Assembly: GCF_026410305.1 (NCBI RefSeq)
Contig: NZ_JAPMLQ010000003.1
Location: forward strand, 62,001-126,000
DNA: 64,000 nt
Reading direction: 5' to 3'
From: Sulfitobacter sp. F26204
Lineage (GTDB): Bacteria; Pseudomonadota; Alphaproteobacteria; Rhodobacterales; Rhodobacteraceae
Notes under the pieces: generated by a model
The model's database searches: none
Told to the model about the DNA's origin: nothing
The model's input: the letters and a program-made list of their open reading frames with translations, nothing else
Translations under genes and position numbers: made by a program
Shown: positions 30,184-39,374 of the stretch, in pieces
Layout: each line of letters opens with the position of its first letter
How positions within the stretch are numbered: the first letter of the stretch is position 1

Positions 30184-32406
30184 ATGAGCAACCACCCTGA
30201 TCAGATGGCAGACATTCGTTCTACATTTTTTGTCGAATGTGAAGACCTGCTTGAGGCCTTGCAAGACGGGCTTGAAACCATGGCAGACGGGTCGGAGCAT
30301 GCTGAAACGATCAATGTGATGTTTCGCGCCGTCCATTCGATCAAGGGGGGTGCCGGTGCCTTTGGCTTGGATCGGCTGGTGCAGTTTGCCCATCGTTTCG
30401 AAACGGTTCTGGATGACATGCGCGCAGGCCACCTAAAGGTCGGATCAAATGTGCTCAAGGTGCTTTTCCAAGCGGCTGACCACCTGTCAGATCTGGTTTG
30501 GGCCAGTCGTAGTGGGGATGATCTACCGGACAGGGAAACTGCAAATTTATTGGCGCGTTTCGACAGGTTGTCGGATGACCGGCGCGATTCTACCTGCGAA
30601 CAACCCGTTTCCTGCGTGAAAGCCCCTTCCAGTCGCCCTGCGCCTGAGGCACCGACCAGGACAGCCGCAGATGCTGCGCCCAATCGCGAAAACCTGCAGC
30701 GGCATCTTGATCCCGATGTTCCAGCCTCTCGGATCACGGGGACTTACATCATTGTTTTCACGCCACGGTCAGCATTTTTTGAAACTGGCAACGAACCGTC
30801 TTTGTTGCTGCAGGATCTGGCGCAATTAGGTGAAATCAGCGTGGCCTGCGATGCGTCGAGATTGCCGGAATTGTCCAGGTTGTCACCAGAAACACCACAT
30901 CTTAGCTGGATCGTGACCCTTTTCAGTGATGTTGATGAGGCTGAAATCAAATCGATTTTCGAATTTGTCGAAGATCTATGCGCCGTTGAGGTGTCCTATC
31001 AGCCGGGAGCGGCAGCGCTGTCAAAACCGATAGTCGAAGGGGGATGCGACAAGCTGGCCTCATCGCCGGCAGTTGATCATCCTGGTGATCTGCCGGAAGG
31101 CATAACGACGGAGCATTTGTCAAAGGATAGCGAGGCGCAGGATTGCAAGACCTCCAGAACAGAAAAGTGTCCTGACACTCTCCCCACAGCCGCAACATCC
31201 ATGGTGCGTGTCGATCTGGACAAGATCGACAAGCTGGTAAATCTGATTGGCGAACTGGTGATCAATCAGGCAATGCTTAGCCAAAGCCTTGAAAAAACAG
31301 GCCTGTCCCCGCATTCCGAAGCGATGAACGGTCTGGAGGAATTTCAGCGGCTGACACGCAACATTCAAGACAGTGTCATGATGATCCGAGCGCAGCCCGT
31401 GAAATCGCTCTTTCAACGCATGTCTCGAATTGTGCGGGAAGCATCCGCAACCCTGGACAAGGACGTGCGGTTTTTGAGCATTGGCGAAACAACTGAAGTC
31501 GACAAAACTGTTATTGAACATCTGGTCGATCCACTTACCCATATGATCCGCAATGCAATCGATCACGGGATCGAGCTGCCTGTGCAACGTCGTGCGGCTG
31601 GTAAATCCCCACAAGGCCGCGTCACCCTTTCCGCGGCACATCGGTCGGGACGCGTGGTGATCGAGGTTTCAGATGATGGTGCCGGCATTGATCGCAAAAA
31701 GGTCATGGATATTGCCCGCAGCAAGGGATTAATCCCGCTAGATGCCGAATTGAGTGATGCTGAAATCGACAATCTTTTGTTTTTGCCTGGGTTTTCCACT
31801 GCGCCATCGGTGTCAGAGCTATCCGGGCGCGGTGTTGGCATGGATGTCGTGCGCACGGCTATTCATGAATTCGGCGGTCGGATCACGATCACCTCGAATC
31901 CGGGCCAGGGCACAACATTTTCGATTTCGTTGCCTCTGACGCTTGCTGTGCTGGATGGCATGGTGATTGAAGTTGCGGGTGAAACCTTGGTTCTGCCGCT
32001 CAATCTGGTGGTGGAAACGCTGACATTGGCTGCGAAAGATGTGCAAACGGTCGGTCCGGAACACAGGGTGATTGAATTGCGCCGCAGATTTGTCCCGATG
32101 ATTGATCTGGGAGAGGCCCTTGGCTACCGTTCAATGCGTGATAACTCCGAGGGGGCTCTTGCCCTGTTTATCGCGCAGGAGGAGGACAATTGCTGCGCCC
32201 TGCTCGTCGACAGGATCATTGATCAGCGACAGGTGGTGATCAAAGGGCTTGATGAGAGTTTCCATCGCGGGCCCGGCGTTGCGGCAGCAACGATTCTGGG
32301 AAATGGGCAAATTGCTCTTATCCTTGATCCGGGCGACCTTATTGCTTCTGCCGCGACGTCGGGCACAGGTGCCTATCCTGTTCACGGGGTGAGGCTTTCT
32401 GCATGA
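30184..32406 (+). CDS. cheA: chemotaxis histidine kinase CheA
   Basis: A 740-residue kinase. The N-terminal HPt domain carries His51 (FRAVHSIKGGAGAFGLD). A long middle region (about 120-335) is poorly conserved and includes a CheY/P2-like part. The dimerisation domain starts near VRVDLDKIDKLVNLIGELVI. The ATP-binding domain shows HMIRNAIDHGIE, DDGAGID and GRGVGMDVV. A C-terminal CheW-like domain (about 605-735) ends the protein. It overlaps cheW by four bases. No chemoreceptor gene lies in the window. Confidence 0.97.
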   Translation: MSNHPDQMADIRSTFFVECEDLLEALQDGLETMADGSEHAETINVMFRAVHSIKGGAGAFGLDRLVQFAHRFETVLDDMRAGHLKVGSNVLKVLFQAADHLSDLVWASRSGDDLPDRETANLLARFDRLSDDRRDSTCEQPVSCVKAPSSRPAPEAPTRTAADAAPNRENLQRHLDPDVPASRITGTYIIVFTPRSAFFETGNEPSLLLQDLAQLGEISVACDASRLPELSRLSPETPHLSWIVTLFSDVDEAEIKSIFEFVEDLCAVEVSYQPGAAALSKPIVEGGCDKLASSPAVDHPGDLPEGITTEHLSKDSEAQDCKTSRTEKCPDTLPTAATSMVRVDLDKIDKLVNLIGELVINQAMLSQSLEKTGLSPHSEAMNGLEEFQRLTRNIQDSVMMIRAQPVKSLFQRMSRIVREASATLDKDVRFLSIGETTEVDKTVIEHLVDPLTHMIRNAIDHGIELPVQRRAAGKSPQGRVTLSAAHRSGRVVIEVSDDGAGIDRKKVMDIARSKGLIPLDAELSDAEIDNLLFLPGFSTAPSVSELSGRGVGMDVVRTAIHEFGGRITITSNPGQGTTFSISLPLTLAVLDGMVIEVAGETLVLPLNLVVETLTLAAKDVQTVGPEHRVIELRRRFVPMIDLGEALGYRSMRDNSEGALALFIAQEEDNCCALLVDRIIDQRQVVIKGLDESFHRGPGVAAATILGNGQIALILDPGDLIASAATSGTGAYPVHGVRLSA

Positions 32407-32861
32407 CCGGGACCGCAAACACCGCCTGTATCGAACTTTTGACTTTTCAGCTTGCCGATCAGGAATATGCGTTTGATATCATGTCTGTGCGTGAGATCCG
32501 TGGCTGGACCCACGCGACGCCCCTACCGCATGCACCGCCCTATACGAAAGGTGTGATCAACCTTCGCGGAACCGTTCTGCCGGTGATTGATCTTTGCTGC
32601 AGGCTGGGCTTGCCAGCGCGGGTGCAGAATGATCGGAATGTGATAATTGTAGTAAAAACCAAAGATGTGAAGACCGGGCTTCTGGTTGATGCGGTTTCTG
32701 ACATTGTGACCGTTGGTGTAGAAAACCTGCAAGCGCCCCCCCACACGGGTGCGACCCTGGCTGAGGGTGTCATCAGCGCCCTGACGCTGGTTGAAGGGCG
32801 GATGATACGTTTGCTGAACCTGCCCGCGATCTTGAATACCTCTGGAAGTGTCGCGGCGTGA
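32403..32861 (+). CDS. cheW: chemotaxis adaptor CheW
   Basis: A 152-residue CheW domain linking receptors and CheA. LLTFQLADQEYAFDIMSVRE, GVINLRGTVLPVIDL and VDAVSDIVTV are the family strands. Both ends overlap neighbours by four bases (ATGA with cheA, GTGA with cheR), showing translational coupling. Confidence 0.96.
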   Translation: MTGTANTACIELLTFQLADQEYAFDIMSVREIRGWTHATPLPHAPPYTKGVINLRGTVLPVIDLCCRLGLPARVQNDRNVIIVVKTKDVKTGLLVDAVSDIVTVGVENLQAPPHTGATLAEGVISALTLVEGRMIRLLNLPAILNTSGSVAA

Positions 32862-33709
32862 AGATCCGCACGCGCGAAACTGGCACTCTTGACCCGGATA
32901 GTTTTCGCGCCATTGCGGCATTGGCCTATCGTGAAAGCGGGCTGACGCTGGTCGAGCAGAAAATCTCGATGATACAGTCTCGCTTGCGCCACAGGTTGAG
33001 GGACTTGGGTTTGATCGATTTTGCCTCCTATTGTGCTTTGGTGCATTCAGATGCCGGGCAAGCCGAACGACAACATCTGATCTCTGCCTTGACCACAAAT
33101 GTCTCGCAATTTTTCAGGGAGGGTCACCATTTCGAGGCGCTCAAACACGAAGTGGACCGATACCTGCCCCGTTTGCGTGCAGGCAAAGAGATGCGCATCT
33201 GGTCTGCTGGCTGTGCCAATGGCCAGGAGGCCCTGTCGGTTGCGATTACCCTGGCTGAACATCTGCCGGATATCGCAAAGCTGAACCTGCGCATATTGGC
33301 AACAGATATTGATCCGCAGGTTGTGCGCTTTGCCCGTCGCGGTATTTACCCTGAGAGGTTTATGGCCGGTGTCCCCCCCTTTTTGCTCTCAAAATACTTT
33401 GTAGAAACGCGCAACTCTTCCGGGCAGACGGTCTTTGCCGTCGGCACAAAGCTCATGAACCTGATCTATTTCAACGAATTGAATCTACTTTCAACCTGGC
33501 CAATGACCAAAAAATTTGAAGTAATTTTCTGTAGAAATGTTGTGATATATTTCGATTTTGAGACGCAAGAGAAACTTTGGTCAAAATTTCACCAGGCCTT
33601 GACCCCTCAGGGGGCTTTGTTTCTGGGACATTCAGAGCGGATCAACGATCCTCGCAGACATAAATTCAGCTACACAGGTCCGACGTCTTACCGCGCTTTG
33701 ACGGGCTGA
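32858..33709 (+). CDS. cheR: chemoreceptor glutamate methyltransferase CheR
   Basis: S-adenosylmethionine-dependent methyltransferase of receptor glutamates, 283 residues, GTG start overlapping the cheW stop. The N-terminal helical domain (about 1-80) is followed by TNVSQFFREGHHFEAL, the SAM motif IWSAGCANGQEALSVA, ILATDIDPQVV and VIFCRNVVIYFD. All key segments are intact, although its partner cheB is broken nearby. Confidence 0.96.
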   Translation: MKIRTRETGTLDPDSFRAIAALAYRESGLTLVEQKISMIQSRLRHRLRDLGLIDFASYCALVHSDAGQAERQHLISALTTNVSQFFREGHHFEALKHEVDRYLPRLRAGKEMRIWSAGCANGQEALSVAITLAEHLPDIAKLNLRILATDIDPQVVRFARRGIYPERFMAGVPPFLLSKYFVETRNSSGQTVFAVGTKLMNLIYFNELNLLSTWPMTKKFEVIFCRNVVIYFDFETQEKLWSKFHQALTPQGALFLGHSERINDPRRHKFSYTGPTSYRALTG

Positions 33710-33825
33710 TCGGCCCGCCACCCAGGGATCATGAACACCAGAAAAGAGCGTTTGAAACACAATTTGAAAACGCCGCCATATACGAAGGTTTGGCGAAACC
33801 GCGTCACTACAATGGAGGGCCGGAT

Positions 33826-34191
33826 GTGAAAACTGCAGCGTCAGAGAACAAGTTCTTGCGTGATCTGTTGGGGCGTATTTCGGCCCATCTTGATGAACTG
33901 TCTGAAGAAGTAAAGGCAATCGAGCTTGCCATCGGGGATGAGGTGGGCACGATCGGTTTGCAGACTTCAGGAAGTATTAAACGCTTGCAAAGTCTGGATT
34001 TTTTGCGGCAATCTCTTGCAGATTTAGCGTTGTTGTCAAAAAACCTGTCGCAAAAGCATGATGTTGCTCTGACAGAAAATCTGAAGGATAATTTGCGGCT
34101 GGATGTGACCAGAACACTGGTCACGGGCGCACAATTTTCAACGACTCTGGACAGGTTTCAAAAACCAAATGGCGACGTCGAATTGTTTTGA
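33826..34191 (+). CDS. small helical chemotaxis-cluster protein with DxxxQ motif
   Basis: A protein of 121 residues. The start is the GTG at 33826, chosen because GGAGG lies eight bases upstream; a TTG at 33790 would add 12 residues. It is all-helical. The helix RLQSLDFLRQSLADLALL contains Asp58 and Gln62, a D-x3-Q pattern as in the active site of CheZ and of the CheT-type phosphatase of Sinorhizobium che operons. CheY-P phosphatase activity is therefore a fair hypothesis, supported by position right after cheR, but not by any recognised family. Confidence 0.7.
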   Translation: MKTAASENKFLRDLLGRISAHLDELSEEVKAIELAIGDEVGTIGLQTSGSIKRLQSLDFLRQSLADLALLSKNLSQKHDVALTENLKDNLRLDVTRTLVTGAQFSTTLDRFQKPNGDVELF

Positions 34192-34364
34192 TGGTGTTTC
34201 TGTTGGGATTGAACGGGCAAAGAGCGAAATTTGAAACTGGCGCAGTTCGCCGGGCAAAGGCATGAGGCAGAAAAGGTAAAACCATCGAAACAATCATCAC
34301 CCAATTGAATCCTGGCGTTACCTCATCTTACGGATGACAGCGGTGCATTCTCGCAATTCGTTCT

Positions 34365-34375
34365 GGGGGGGGGGG
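34365..34375. repeat. homopolymer run of eleven G
   Basis: Eleven consecutive G in the non-coding stretch between the DxxxQ gene and cheD. Runs of this length are prone to replication slippage or to sequencing error. No other function is visible in 34192-34418. Confidence 0.9.
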
Positions 34376-34418
34376 AACCAATCTGATCACCTTGCCATTT
34401 CCTGCCATTCACCCGGCC

Positions 34419-34925
34419 TTAAAACAACTCCAGATCATTTCCGTTTTCTGGTTTCGCGGAAGGGAGGGTTTCCTTTGGAATGAAGTTGGGAATTTTGACT
34501 CTGGCCGCGCCTGTGGTCGGGGTAAAAACCAGATGGCGGGCAGAGGAACCGCCTAAGGAACTGGAAATACACTCGATCCCCTCGACTGCCAGAAATTGGG
34601 TTGCGAAGGTACTGTTCGCCGGGCCAATTTCTGACAGACCATCAATCATTTGAGCCCCCCCGAACAGTTTTGCCTTGAGCCGTGCGCGATGCGCCCCGCG
34701 TTTGAGCATTTCATTGATCAACAATTCCATCGCGTTGATCCCCGCCCTGTCACATTTGACCCGGTTGCGTTGCAACGAAGCGAAGAGGATATGGTTCATA
34801 CCGCCAACGGCCACGAGGGGATCCCAGAGGCAGCAGGCAACACAGGATCCCAGCAAGGTCGAAATCGTGGTACCAACCTCACTTGAGACAAAAAACTCAC
34901 CCTGCGTGATGACGAACTGTTTCAT
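34419..34925 (-). CDS. cheD: chemoreceptor glutamine deamidase CheD
   Basis: A protein of 168 residues from the ATG at 34925. Cys28 (LLGSCVACCLWDP) and His45 (GGMNHILFA) are the catalytic pair; the conserved KLFGGAQM segment and the Thr-rich turn are present. It deamidates receptor glutamines to glutamates. The start overlaps the end of the cheB remnant (ATGA), the trace of a former cheB-cheD operon running opposite to the other che genes. Confidence 0.95.
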   Translation of the reverse strand: MKQFVITQGEFFVSSEVGTTISTLLGSCVACCLWDPLVAVGGMNHILFASLQRNRVKCDRAGINAMELLINEMLKRGAHRARLKAKLFGGAQMIDGLSEIGPANSTFATQFLAVEGIECISSSLGGSSARHLVFTPTTGAARVKIPNFIPKETLPSAKPENGNDLELF

Positions 34926-35206
34926 TGGCGCGTGGTATTGAGAGTATGGTGCCACAGCATTCGTTTGACGGGGTTGCCGTTTTTGTCGAGATGTATGAGT
35001 TTTTCAAGGAAACCCAATCTATTCATGCCCGACATTTCAATATCCAGAGTAGTTACATTAAGATTGTTGTCTTTGACGACCTGTCGGGCAACAAGGTCAG
35101 ATGCCGTCTTACCGTCCAGGCCAGGACGGTGATCCTGTTCCGGTACCTGAGGCGACCAGCCTGGAATGGTGCGGGAATCGTCCACGATGAAACCCTTTTT
35201 CTATTC
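34922..35206 (-). pseudogene. cheB: cheB remnant (receiver-domain fragment)
   Basis: Reading from about 35200, after an in-frame TAG, the sequence gives KKGFIVDDSRTI, the usual CheB beginning but without a start codon. Later come LNVTTLDIEMSGMNRLGFLE and KLIHL, the phospho-acceptor strand of the CheB receiver domain. The helix between is shortened and altered, and after about residue 70 the frame runs into 20 unrelated residues and a stop. The whole methylesterase domain (about 200 residues) is gone. Only an 87-codon frame from a GTG at 35185 remains. Confidence 0.8.
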
Positions 35207-35447
35207 ACGCAACGTTGCGACGGATTGGCAGAGACCGTTTGCGAATCTGGTATTCTACAGTGTTTGTCCCTGCTTTGGCTGGTCTGCCCTGATGCAACCA
35301 GCCACTGCGCGACCCCGTCTTGATGTGGTAAAAAGATGAATGATGAACAAAGGAATCCAAGTTGGGACAACTAAGTATTTAAAGTTGGATAGGTATCCAC
35401 TCCGAACCGATTTACCTTTGGTCCCGATCCCGATCCGGCGCAGCATG

Positions 35448-36137
35448 TCAGCCAAGGGCATAGCCCGCGCCGCGCACCGTGCGAATGGGATCATCACCCC
35501 CGCCAAGGGCCAGCGCCTTGCGCAATCGCGCGATATGTACATCCACAGTGCGGGTATCGACATATATATCACTACCCCAAACCAGATCCAGAAGCTGGTC
35601 GCGGCTAAGTACACGGCCCGGTTTTTCAAGAAAGGTCGCCAACAGACGATATTCTGTCGGACCAAGTTTGAGTTCCACCCCCGACCGGGTGACACGGTGG
35701 CGTTCGGGGTCGAGAGTAATATCAAGAAAACGCAGTGTTTCGCCGCTTGCAAGCGGTCTTGAGCGGCGCAATTGCGTACGTACGCGCGCCATCAATTCGC
35801 GTAGGGAATAGGGTTTGATGACATAGTCGTCCGCGCCGGTTTCCAGTCCACGCACGGTGTCAACTTCTTCAGAGCGTGCCGACAGCATGATGACGGGAAT
35901 GTTGCGGGTCTCTTCCTTGGTCTTGAGTTGACGGCAGACTTCGATCCCGCTCATCAGCGGCATCATCCAGTCGAGTATCACAAGATCAGGCGTTATTTCC
36001 CTGATTTGCAGCATGGCTTCTTCGCCATTGTCCGCACGGCTGACGGTGTATCCTTCGGCCTCAAGGTTATAAGCAAGAACCTCGCGTTGGGCGGGCTCGT
36101 CTTCCACAAGAAGGACGTGAGGTTGTGTGACAGACAT
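35448..36137 (-). CDS. phoB: phosphate regulon response regulator PhoB
   Basis: OmpR-class regulator, 229 residues from the ATG at 36137. The receiver domain (about 1-120) has LVEDEPAQRE, the phospho-acceptor in LVILDWMMP and VIKPYS. The winged-helix DNA-binding domain (about 130-228) shows LKLGPTEYRLLATFLEKPGR and VDVHIARLRKAL. It binds Pho boxes when phosphate is low. It follows phoU by four bases, and a Pho box lies upstream of that pair. Confidence 0.95.
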   Translation of the reverse strand: MSVTQPHVLLVEDEPAQREVLAYNLEAEGYTVSRADNGEEAMLQIREITPDLVILDWMMPLMSGIEVCRQLKTKEETRNIPVIMLSARSEEVDTVRGLETGADDYVIKPYSLRELMARVRTQLRRSRPLASGETLRFLDITLDPERHRVTRSGVELKLGPTEYRLLATFLEKPGRVLSRDQLLDLVWGSDIYVDTRTVDVHIARLRKALALGGGDDPIRTVRGAGYALG

Positions 36138-36141
36138 GAGC

Positions 36142-36849
36142 CTATCCTTTTGGTCCGACCGATGTACGGTCGGCTTTGGGACGTTCCTCTTCCGGGTGAT
36201 CACCGGTCACCAGATAGATCACCTGTTCGGCAATCGAGGTGACGTGATCCCCCATGCGTTCGGTATTCTTGGCGATGAAATGCAGATGCATGCAGGCTGT
36301 GATATTACGCGGGTCTTCCATCATGAAAGTCAGGAATTCACGGAACAGGGCGTTGTACATCTGGTCGACATCCGAATCGCGTTGGATCACGTCCAAGGCG
36401 AGATCCGCATCGCGTTGGATGTAGGCGTCCAGCGCATCCTTGAGCATGGCTTCTACCGCGCCGGCCATCCTGCGGATCGCACTTGTGCCATCATTGACCG
36501 CTGGCATGGTCGCCAGAACACCAGTGCGTTTGGCCATGTTTTTCGCATAATCCCCGATGCGTTCCAGATTTGCGCTGATCTTGATCACACTCAGGATCAG
36601 GCGCAGGTCAATTGCCGTGGGCGCACGAAGTGCGATGACACGGGCCGCATTTTCGTTGATCTCGCTTTCCAGCGCATCGATGGCCTTGTCATCACTGCGC
36701 ACCTGTTCGGCCAACTCTTCGTCGCGGGTCTCCAGAGATCTGGCGGATAGGCGGATGGATTCTTCGACAAGGCCGCCCATTTTCATGATCTGGGCCTGAA
36801 CCGCCTCAAGGTCGCGGTCAAAACCGGACAGGATGTGTTGATCCGACAT
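36142..36849 (-). CDS. phoU: phosphate signalling protein PhoU
   Basis: A 235-residue protein with two PhoU three-helix repeats. FDRDLEAVQAQIMKMGGLVE, then the metal-binding helix patterns ARVIALRAPTAIDLR and LERIGDYAKNMAKR, and in the second half HLHFIAKNTERMGDHVTSIA. PhoU restrains the Pho response, normally by acting with PhoR and the PstSCAB transporter. The transporter genes, usually directly upstream, are missing here. Confidence 0.95.
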   Translation of the reverse strand: MSDQHILSGFDRDLEAVQAQIMKMGGLVEESIRLSARSLETRDEELAEQVRSDDKAIDALESEINENAARVIALRAPTAIDLRLILSVIKISANLERIGDYAKNMAKRTGVLATMPAVNDGTSAIRRMAGAVEAMLKDALDAYIQRDADLALDVIQRDSDVDQMYNALFREFLTFMMEDPRNITACMHLHFIAKNTERMGDHVTSIAEQVIYLVTGDHPEEERPKADRTSVGPKG

Positions 36850-37087
36850 AATTTAACCGTGTGTTACTATGAAACTGTGATGCACACCGGTTTGCCGGTA
36901 ACTTGTCCAGATCCCGCCAGATCTGTTGGCCAGATCCGGTTCAACCGATTGGCACTTTCTCGCAGGGATTGCCGATGTTGTTTTTGTCAGGTCAGTCACA
37001 GATTTGAAGTCTTTCCTGGAGTACAGTTTCGTTGCGGTGCATTTTGAAGATCCTGATGCAGCTTTAGACGGATGATGCTGCAGGTGT

Positions 37088-37116
37088 GTAACAGCAAGAT
37101 TACAGTTTTATGACAG
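37088..37116 (-). promoter_or_regulatory. Pho box (PhoB-binding site)
   Basis: On the minus strand three 7-base repeats CTGTCAT, CTGTAAT and CTGTTAC follow each other with four-base spacers (11-base period), the classic Pho box pattern. The first repeat overlaps the phoR stop codon. It points at phoU-phoB, about 240 bases downstream. The 36850-37087 stretch holds no gene. Confidence 0.8.
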
Positions 37117-38196
37117 TTCAGGTTTTCCTGAAATTGATCCGGCCGGTGATTTCGTTTCGACTTGTCTGGGCAGGATCACGGAAAAGCAGGCACCCTGCCC
37201 CAGTTCCGATGTGATCTTGAGGCGGCCTCGATGTCGGTTCAGGATATGTTTCACAATGGCCAGGCCCAATCCGGTGCCGCCCAAGCTACGGCTGCGGTGG
37301 TTGTCAGCACGGTAAAAACGTTCCGTCAGCCGCGGCAGATGCATGGGATCAATACCGGGGCCATGGTCGCGCACAGTGACAAGAATTGCAGGGCCACGCA
37401 GCATGGCGTCGCGGTCCAATTCTTCTGTTGTTATGTCGACACGTTTGCCGCTGCTGCCATATTTTATTGCGTTTTCAATCAGGTTTGTAAAAACCTGCGC
37501 CAATTGGTCTGCATCTCCCAACAGCGGTATGGGCGCAGCACCAATCACGGGGAACAGGGTCACGCCCTTATCGTCAGCCAGCGGTTTAAGAGCGCGTAAC
37601 GAGGATTGCAAAATTGCTACCAGGTCGACAGAGCTTTCGGGTTTGACGCGTTCTTCTGCTTCGACCCGGCTGAGAGATAATAAATCTCCCACCAGACGAT
37701 TCATGCGCCCGGCTTCATCTGCCATGATGTTCAGGAACCGTTCGCGGGCGTTGCTGTCATCGCGTGCCGGTCCGCTCAGGGTTTCAATGAACCCGATCAG
37801 TGAGGTCAGAGGTGTGCGCAGTTCATGGCTGACATTGGCAACAAAATCGCGGCGCATTTCACCGGCCTGCGCTTCGCTTGAACTGTCCTGAAAGCTGACG
37901 ATGACAACATCAAAGGCCCCAGCCCTCTTCAGCGTCACCTCATAGCTTTTCTCGGTGCCAATGTCGGTGGCAAGAAATACCGCGTTGCGGGGACTTCCGT
38001 CTTCCAGAATCTGCTCGACCGCCGTCGCCAGTTTGGGTTGACGCAGGATGGTCATGAAATGACGCCCCGTGGCGCCCTTGCCGATCAGGTCGCTTGCAGC
38101 CGGATTGGCGGCAACAATCCTTTCATCCTTGTCAATCGCCAGCGTTGGCAAAGGCAAAGCCGAAATAAGATCAAGCAGGACAGCGACGTCTGGCAT
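37108..38196 (-). CDS. phoR: phosphate regulon sensor kinase PhoR
   Basis: A 362-residue sensor kinase: a PAS domain (about 8-105), the HisKA helix with phospho-His124 (NVSHELRTPLTSL), and an HATPase domain with NAIKYGSSG, DHGPGID and GGTGLGLAIVKH. I see no clear N-terminal membrane helix, unlike E. coli PhoR, so it may be cytosolic or anchored through a partner. It is upstream of phoU-phoB with a 258-base gap where pstSCAB often stands. Confidence 0.92.
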   Translation of the reverse strand: MPDVAVLLDLISALPLPTLAIDKDERIVAANPAASDLIGKGATGRHFMTILRQPKLATAVEQILEDGSPRNAVFLATDIGTEKSYEVTLKRAGAFDVVIVSFQDSSSEAQAGEMRRDFVANVSHELRTPLTSLIGFIETLSGPARDDSNARERFLNIMADEAGRMNRLVGDLLSLSRVEAEERVKPESSVDLVAILQSSLRALKPLADDKGVTLFPVIGAAPIPLLGDADQLAQVFTNLIENAIKYGSSGKRVDITTEELDRDAMLRGPAILVTVRDHGPGIDPMHLPRLTERFYRADNHRSRSLGGTGLGLAIVKHILNRHRGRLKITSELGQGACFSVILPRQVETKSPAGSISGKPELS

Positions 38197-38199
38197 TGT

Positions 38200-38721
38200 T
38201 CAGACCGGTTTCAGATCCCGCCGGAATCGTGCCGCGTTTTCACTATAGTGAAGCGCGGAAGCCGTAAGAGCCTGAATCGCCTTTTCGTCCAATGTGCGCA
38301 CGACCTTGCCCGGTGCACCCATGACCAGCGATCCGTCGGGTATAACCTTGTTTTCCGTGATCAAGGCACCTGCACCGATCAGGCAGTTCTTGCCGATTTT
38401 GGCACCGTTCAGCACCGTTGCGCCCATCCCGATGAGAGAATTGTCATCAATGGTACAGCCATGCAGCATCACCTTGTGGCCGATGGTACAATTCTTGCCG
38501 ATACTCAGCGGGAACCCGATGTCGGTGTGAAACACGCAGTTTTCCTGAACATTACTGCCCTGCCCGACAAAGATAGCTTCGTTGTCCCCGCGCAGGGTGG
38601 AACCGAACCAGACGGAAGTTCCCGCTTCGAGCACAACATTGCCGATCACATTGGCGTCGGGGGCGATCCAGGCGCTTTCGTTGACGGTGGGCTGGATGTC
38701 GTCCAATGCGTAAAGGGTCAT
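38200..38721 (-). CDS. gamma-carbonic anhydrase-like hexapeptide protein
   Basis: A 173-residue left-handed beta-helix protein of the YrdA/PaaY/CaiE group. [20 protein letters not shown], then [32 protein letters not shown] give the zinc-binding histidines. Carbonic anhydrase activity is known in some members; many remain untested. It overlaps gmk by four bases and precedes phoR. Confidence 0.88.
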   Translation of the reverse strand: MTLYALDDIQPTVNESAWIAPDANVIGNVVLEAGTSVWFGSTLRGDNEAIFVGQGSNVQENCVFHTDIGFPLSIGKNCTIGHKVMLHGCTIDDNSLIGMGATVLNGAKIGKNCLIGAGALITENKVIPDGSLVMGAPGKVVRTLDEKAIQALTASALHYSENAARFRRDLKPV

Positions 38722-39371
38722 GTGGTTTCCTCAAATTCTGATTGTAACTTGCGCACATGGTCCAGCAGCCGCGGCTGTTGTGCCACGCGCATCCGTTCTG
38801 CGCGAATAATGGTTTTCAGTTTCTCTTCGGTTTCCGTAAGTTCGTCGTTGATCAATACGTAATCATAACCGTCCCAATGGCTGATTTCATCCCAGCTTTT
38901 GCGCATGCGCTTGGCGATGGTTTCCGCCTTGTCCTGGTTGCGACTAATCAGGCGCCGCTTGAGTTCGGGGATCGAAGGCGGCAGAATAAAGATCGAAAGA
39001 GTATGCGAGCCAAGTATGGATTGCTGTATCTGCTGGGCCCCTTGCCAGTCGATGTCAAACAATACATCACGACCTGCATTGATCGCTTTTTCCACCGGCG
39101 CGCGCGGCGAACCGTAGTTGTTGCCAAAAACATGGGCATGTTCCAACATTTCTGAATCCATGATCCATTTACGAAACTTTTCTTCCGAAACGAAAAAATA
39201 GTCCTTTCCGTCAATCTCTCCAGGGCGCGGCGGGCGGGTGGTGGCAGAAACCGAGAACTGCAGGCTTTCGTCCCATCGCATCAGCCGGCGCGCCAGCGTG
39301 GATTTTCCCGCTCCCGAGGGCGATGACAGGATGATCAGTAATCCACGTCTTTCGGGGTTGTTGGCGGTCAT
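38718..39371 (-). CDS. gmk: guanylate kinase
   Basis: Phosphorylates GMP to GDP; 217 residues. The P-loop is [13 protein letters not shown] (about 15-27). The GMP-binding region is [14 protein letters not shown], and [10 protein letters not shown] and [12 protein letters not shown] follow. It is three bases from the YicC gene, the common yicC-gmk pairing. Confidence 0.97.
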   Translation of the reverse strand: MTANNPERRGLLIILSSPSGAGKSTLARRLMRWDESLQFSVSATTRPPRPGEIDGKDYFFVSEEKFRKWIMDSEMLEHAHVFGNNYGSPRAPVEKAINAGRDVLFDIDWQGAQQIQQSILGSHTLSIFILPPSIPELKRRLISRNQDKAETIAKRMRKSWDEISHWDGYDYVLINDELTETEEKLKTIIRAERMRVAQQPRLLDHVRKLQSEFEETT

Positions 39372-39374
39372 ATC

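Noticed and set aside
35278-35303. GGCTGGT/ACCAGCC pairing upstream of the cheB remnant
   Set aside because: Seven-pair stem without a T tract and with no gene end nearby to explain it; too weak to call.
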